Source: Pseudomonas silvicola
Lineage (GTDB): Bacteria > Pseudomonadota > Gammaproteobacteria > Pseudomonadales > Pseudomonadaceae
Assembly (NCBI RefSeq): GCF_026651855.1
Contig: NZ_CP093280.1
Span: forward strand, 7,090,501 to 7,154,500
DNA length: 64,000 nucleotides
Reading direction: 5' to 3'
The position numbers and the translations under genes were made by a program. Below, in pieces: positions 62,959-64,000 of this stretch. How positions within the stretch are numbered: position 1 is the first letter of the stretch; each line of letters starts with the position of its first letter. Under the pieces are notes generated by a model that worked only from the letters and a program-made list of their open reading frames with translations, did no database searches and was not told the DNA's origin.

Positions 62959-64000
62959 CCACCGCACACCCCGCCGCCGCCCCGCGACGCTTGTGGCTGG
63001 CCGCTGCCTCCAGCTACGGCGTGGGCCAGCTCGCGAACTTCCTGTTCCAACTGCAACTGCTGCACCTGCTGGGCGCGGCGGACTACAGCGCGGTCGGGCT
63101 GGCGCACCTGTTGCTGGTGACCCTGATCTTCCTCGCGGACCTGGGGTACTCGTCGATATTCCTGCGTGAACCCCCACACAGGGACGGTTGGCAAACCCAG
63201 TGGCGTCAGGCCTTGGGCCACAAACTGGTCGCCACCGCGGTGCTCATGGCCGTGGCGGCGCTCGCCGGGCCGTGGCTGTGGGCGGACAACGCCGCCAGCC
63301 GCGGGTACCTGCTGGCCGCGGCGCCTGCCTGCCTGCTCGCCGTGGGCAACTTCTCCTCGCCACTGATTGCCGCAGGCCGGCGCGTGTCAGGGCTGCTGGT
63401 AGCCCAGGTGGCGTGGCCCACGGCCCTGCTGCTGTGGTGCCTGCTGCAGGGGCGCCTGGCACTGAGCACCGCGGCCTGCGCCGGCCTGGCGGTGAGCCTG
63501 GGCTACGGGGTGCAAGCCTGCGTGAGCGTGGTGTGCAGTGGCCGCTTGCGGCTGTGGCTGCCCGCTTGGGGCAGAGGGCAACTGGCGTCGGCTTTGCAGC
63601 TTTCCCTGCTGGGGGTATGCGGCATCCTGCACGATCGCCTCACACCGTTTTTACTGGCACCGTTGGCGCCGGGGTTCCTGCCGTTCTTCCTGATTCTCGG
63701 CCACGTGCTCAATGGCCTGTCGGGCGTGCTGGTGCAAGTGGCCCGCCTGTTGCTGCCAGTGGCCCGTACCGAGCGCGGCCACCAGCACTCCCTGGCCGGC
63801 GCCTCGCTGGTGCTGTGGGCGACTGCCGTTGTGCTCGCCGCAGGTTTGCTGGGCCAAGGCCTGACCGCACCCGGGCAACAGCGCCAATGGCTGGCCCTGG
63901 GCATGATTGTCGTGCTGGCGTGGGGGGTTTCCGCGTCATCGAGTTTTCTCACCACCTTGCTGATCAGCCAGCGCCGAGAGCGCAGCCTGATGCGCCTGCT
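62955..64000 (+). CDS. Second Wzx-like polysaccharide flippase (3' end beyond window)
   Basis: A reading frame opening with GTG at 62955 (overlapping the epimerase TGA by four bases) runs open to the last base, 348 residues so far. Translated by eye it is strongly hydrophobic with about nine or ten helices: AASSYGVGQLANFLFQLQLLHLLG, an LFQLQ/LLG loop, ADLGYSSIFLRE, and a long C-terminal series. The LGAADYSAVGLAHLL pattern is like polysaccharide biosynthesis flippases. It is the third export-type membrane protein in this cluster, after the ABC transporter and the gene at 58713. The end is cut by the window. Confidence 0.78.
   Translation, partial: MTTAHPAAAPRRLWLAAASSYGVGQLANFLFQLQLLHLLGAADYSAVGLAHLLLVTLIFLADLGYSSIFLREPPHRDGWQTQWRQALGHKLVATAVLMAVAALAGPWLWADNAASRGYLLAAAPACLLAVGNFSSPLIAAGRRVSGLLVAQVAWPTALLLWCLLQGRLALSTAACAGLAVSLGYGVQACVSVVCSGRLRLWLPAWGRGQLASALQLSLLGVCGILHDRLTPFLLAPLAPGFLPFFLILGHVLNGLSGVLVQVARLLLPVARTERGHQHSLAGASLVLWATAVVLAAGLLGQGLTAPGQQRQWLALGMIVVLAWGVSASSSFLTTLLISQRRERSLMRL

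Noticed and set aside
61471-63177. A 568-codon open frame on the minus strand over the Wzz repeat and epimerase
   Set aside because: Antisense to two genes with recognisable motifs and an ATGA overlap on the plus strand.

Overview
The window is about 64 kb of high-GC Gammaproteobacterial chromosome. Gene content and order point to Pseudomonas, most likely the P. putida group: a complete wspABCDEF-R operon beside prfB-lysS, the ppc-adk-tsaB block, hscC with a J-protein, and many short Pseudomonas lipoproteins. This assignment is by recognition, since no search could be run. Coding density is high, no gap between genes exceeds 300 bases, and I saw no rRNA, tRNA, CRISPR array or transposase.

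Layout. 1-594 is the 3' end of livF. 668-6184 holds a divergent LysR/SDR pair, a lipoprotein, an FAD oxidoreductase and nhaA. 6264-12361 runs on the minus strand with a SlyB-type lipoprotein, pdxH, an OmpA lipoprotein with a lysine/alanine tail, an EstB-like serine hydrolase and an agarase-like glycosidase. 12446-21300 has dinG, a CopD-like membrane protein, a collagen-like exported protein, two tandem OmpA lipoproteins, ychJ and several conserved hypotheticals. 21464-35197 holds tsaB, adk, ppc, a DUF4398/OmpA pair, the hscC/J-protein pair, a four-gene envelope operon and a TetR regulator. 35361-39009 holds lysS and prfB. A halovibrin-like secreted protein (39192-40664) sits between prfB and the Wsp operon (40722-49177). 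From 49282 to the end of the window lies an exopolysaccharide or surface-glycan cluster.

The most striking observations are two perfect head-to-tail duplications inside genes. In prfB a 967-bp unit is doubled, giving two RF2 programmed-frameshift sites in one locus. In the Wzz-like gene a 777-bp unit is doubled in frame, giving a 659-residue protein where about 400 is expected. Both junctions lie on short direct repeats of 13 and 17 bp. The prfB copies look identical. The wzz copies differ at four positions, all synonymous. Each may be a real rearrangement or an assembly product.

How the genes fit together. Wsp is a surface-sensing chemotaxis-like pathway ending in a diguanylate cyclase; in related species its c-di-GMP output drives biofilm polysaccharide. 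The adjacent glycan cluster has an epimerase, two clear GT4-type transferases plus one probable transferase, two SAM methyltransferase domains, a nucleotidyltransferase, an ABC exporter, two Wzx-like proteins and a Wzz-like protein, and is a plausible but unproven output. No initiating sugar transferase or polymerase is seen here, so the cluster probably continues beyond position 64000.
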